Positions 5,632 to 6,619 of a stretch of DNA of 6,619 nucleotides are shown piece after piece. Source of the DNA: an uncultured Geobacteraceae bacterium. Lineage in GTDB: Bacteria > Desulfobacterota > Desulfuromonadia > Desulfuromonadales > Geopsychrobacteraceae. Location: positions 1 through 6,619 of the forward strand of contig CALFFB010000231.1 of the NCBI GenBank assembly GCA_937958075.1, in the 5' to 3' direction. The stretch's first letter is position 1. Every line of letters begins with the position of its first letter. The position numbers and the translations under genes were made by a program. Below the pieces are notes generated by a model that was not told the origin of the DNA, made no database searches, and saw only the letters and a program-made list of their open reading frames with translations.

Positions 5632-6618
5632 TCAGTCGTTCTCAAACAGGGCATCAACAAACATCCGGGCATCGAAGGGGCGCAGGTCATCGAGCTTTTC
5701 ACCAATACCGACAAAGCGTACCGGCACCTTCAATTCCGCCGCGATAGCGACGATGATCCCCCCCTTGGCCGTGCCATCGAGTTTGGTCAGGGCGATACCG
5801 CCAAGGCCCACCGCTTCGTGGAATATCTTGGCCTGGGACAGGGCATTCTGACCGGTCGTCGCGTCCAGCACCAGCAGCACTTCATGCGGAGCCCCGGGAA
5901 TTTCACGATCCAGAACCCGGCGCACCTTTTTCAGTTCCTCCATGAGATTGACCTTGGTATGCAGGCGTCCGGCAGTATCCAGCAACAGCAGATCGGCCTT
6001 TCGCGCAACCGCCGCCTTGGCGGCATCGAATGCCACCGCCGCCGGATCAGCCCCCTCACCATGGCGTATAACCTCAACGCCGGCGCGTTTCCCCCAGATT
6101 TCCAGTTGCTCAGCGGCAGCCGCCCGGAAGGTATCGCCGGCCCCCAAAACCACCTTGTGCCCTGCACCAGTGTAGAGATTTGCCAGCTTGCCGATGGTTG
6201 TCGTTTTGCCAACGCCGTTCACACCGACGACCATCATGACAAAGGGAGAATGTTGCGTCAGATCAAGCTCAGGTGCTTCCAGCTGTAGAATAGCGACCAA
6301 CTCCTCCTTGAGAAGGTGGCGCACCTCCTCGGGGGTGTTCAATTTACCGGCGGCCAGACGCGTCTCCAGGGCCTGAATCAGACGCTGCGTCGTCTGCATC
6401 CCCAGATCAGCGGTGATCAGAATTTCTTCCAGATCTTCGAGCAATTCGTCGTCGATGGCCGTACGCCCGCGCAACAGGCTGTCAACCCGTCCGACCAGGG
6501 AACTCTGGGTTTTCGACAAGCCACGCTTCAGCCGCTCAAACAGGGTCAGGCGCGGTTCAGCTTCCGGTTCAGCTTCCGGTTCAGCTTCCGGTTCAGCTTC
6601 CGGTTCAGCTTCCGGTTC
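5632..6618 (-). CDS. ftsY: Signal recognition particle receptor FtsY (5' end outside window)
   Basis: SRP receptor GTPase that docks ribosome-SRP complexes at the inner membrane. The visible 328 residues lack the true N terminus. In order: an acidic A region of five EPEA repeats (1-20); the LFERLKRGLSKT stretch that opens the N domain (about 26-37); the N-domain helical bundle; and the G domain with P-loop GVNGVGKTTT (132-141), DTFRAAAAEQL (162-172), DTAGRLHT (214-221), TKLDGTAKGG (278-287) and the closing GIGEKLDDLRPFD (304-316). The open frame continues to the window edge. The TTG at 6519 is not the start: it encodes the leucine of KRGLSKT. The gene ends 53 bases before the ZapB-like start used here and heads this unit. 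Confidence 0.96.
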   Translation of the reverse strand, partial: EPEAEPEAEPEAEPEAEPEAEPRLTLFERLKRGLSKTQSSLVGRVDSLLRGRTAIDDELLEDLEEILITADLGMQTTQRLIQALETRLAAGKLNTPEEVRHLLKEELVAILQLEAPELDLTQHSPFVMMVVGVNGVGKTTTIGKLANLYTGAGHKVVLGAGDTFRAAAAEQLEIWGKRAGVEVIRHGEGADPAAVAFDAAKAAVARKADLLLLDTAGRLHTKVNLMEELKKVRRVLDREIPGAPHEVLLVLDATTGQNALSQAKIFHEAVGLGGIALTKLDGTAKGGIIVAIAAELKVPVRFVGIGEKLDDLRPFDARMFVDALFEND

Positions 6619-6619
6619 A
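6554..6619 (-). repeat. Tandem 12-base repeat in ftsY, 5.5 identical copies, cut by the window edge
   Basis: The plus-strand unit GGTTCAGCTTCC occurs at 6554-6565, 6566-6577, 6578-6589, 6590-6601 and 6602-6613, then half a unit to 6619. All copies are identical. In the ftsY frame each unit encodes Glu-Pro-Glu-Ala, so gain or loss of units keeps the frame and only changes the length of the acidic linker. Confidence 0.95.

Noticed and set aside
5632..6519. FtsY starting at TTG 6519 (295 residues)
   Set aside because: The frame is open to the window edge, and the upstream residues LFERLKRG are the normal lead into this leucine, so TTG is internal.

Overview
The window carries one strand-coherent block of core bacterial genes, all on the minus strand. 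In transcription order (right to left) they are: ftsY (5' end outside the window), a small ZapB-like coiled-coil gene, zapA, a 446-base gene-free stretch, the 5-formyltetrahydrofolate cyclo-ligase gene (ygfA type), rny (RNase Y), ymdB (metallophosphoesterase) and tyrS. To the left is a non-coding segment with two outward-facing promoters. No mobile element, CRISPR array, tRNA or phage gene is visible. The gene set points to a Desulfuromonadales/Geobacter-type bacterium (former Deltaproteobacteria): a ZapA/cyclo-ligase neighbourhood as in Proteobacteria is joined to an RNase Y-YmdB pair better known from Firmicutes. This is inferred from gene content and recalled gene order, not from a database search.

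Right part (about 5099-6619): ftsY, zapB-like and zapA are packed with gaps of at most a few dozen bases and look like one transcription unit, linking the SRP receptor (membrane protein targeting) to two FtsZ-ring-associated proteins. The acidic N-terminal region of FtsY is encoded by at least five identical 12-base repeats (EPEA) that run off the window edge.

Middle (4653-5098): a structured gene-free region. In Proteobacteria the zapA-ygfA interval usually holds ssrS (6S RNA). A promoter-like pair overlaps the zapA stop codon and several strong stems follow, two of them mutually exclusive, so a small RNA is likely here. I could not confirm the 6S fold by eye.

Left part (1-4652): the cyclo-ligase gene, rny, ymdB and tyrS follow each other with gaps of 25, 64 and 115 bases and probably share transcripts. 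They supply folate salvage, the membrane-anchored endonuclease that starts mRNA decay, its usual genomic neighbour YmdB, and tyrosyl-tRNA synthetase. Beyond the tyrS stop lie an AT-rich inverted repeat and two tandem sigma70-type promoters (one with a perfect TTGACA and 17-base spacer) pointing out of the window. They look like stable-RNA promoters and probably drive an rRNA or tRNA operon just outside.
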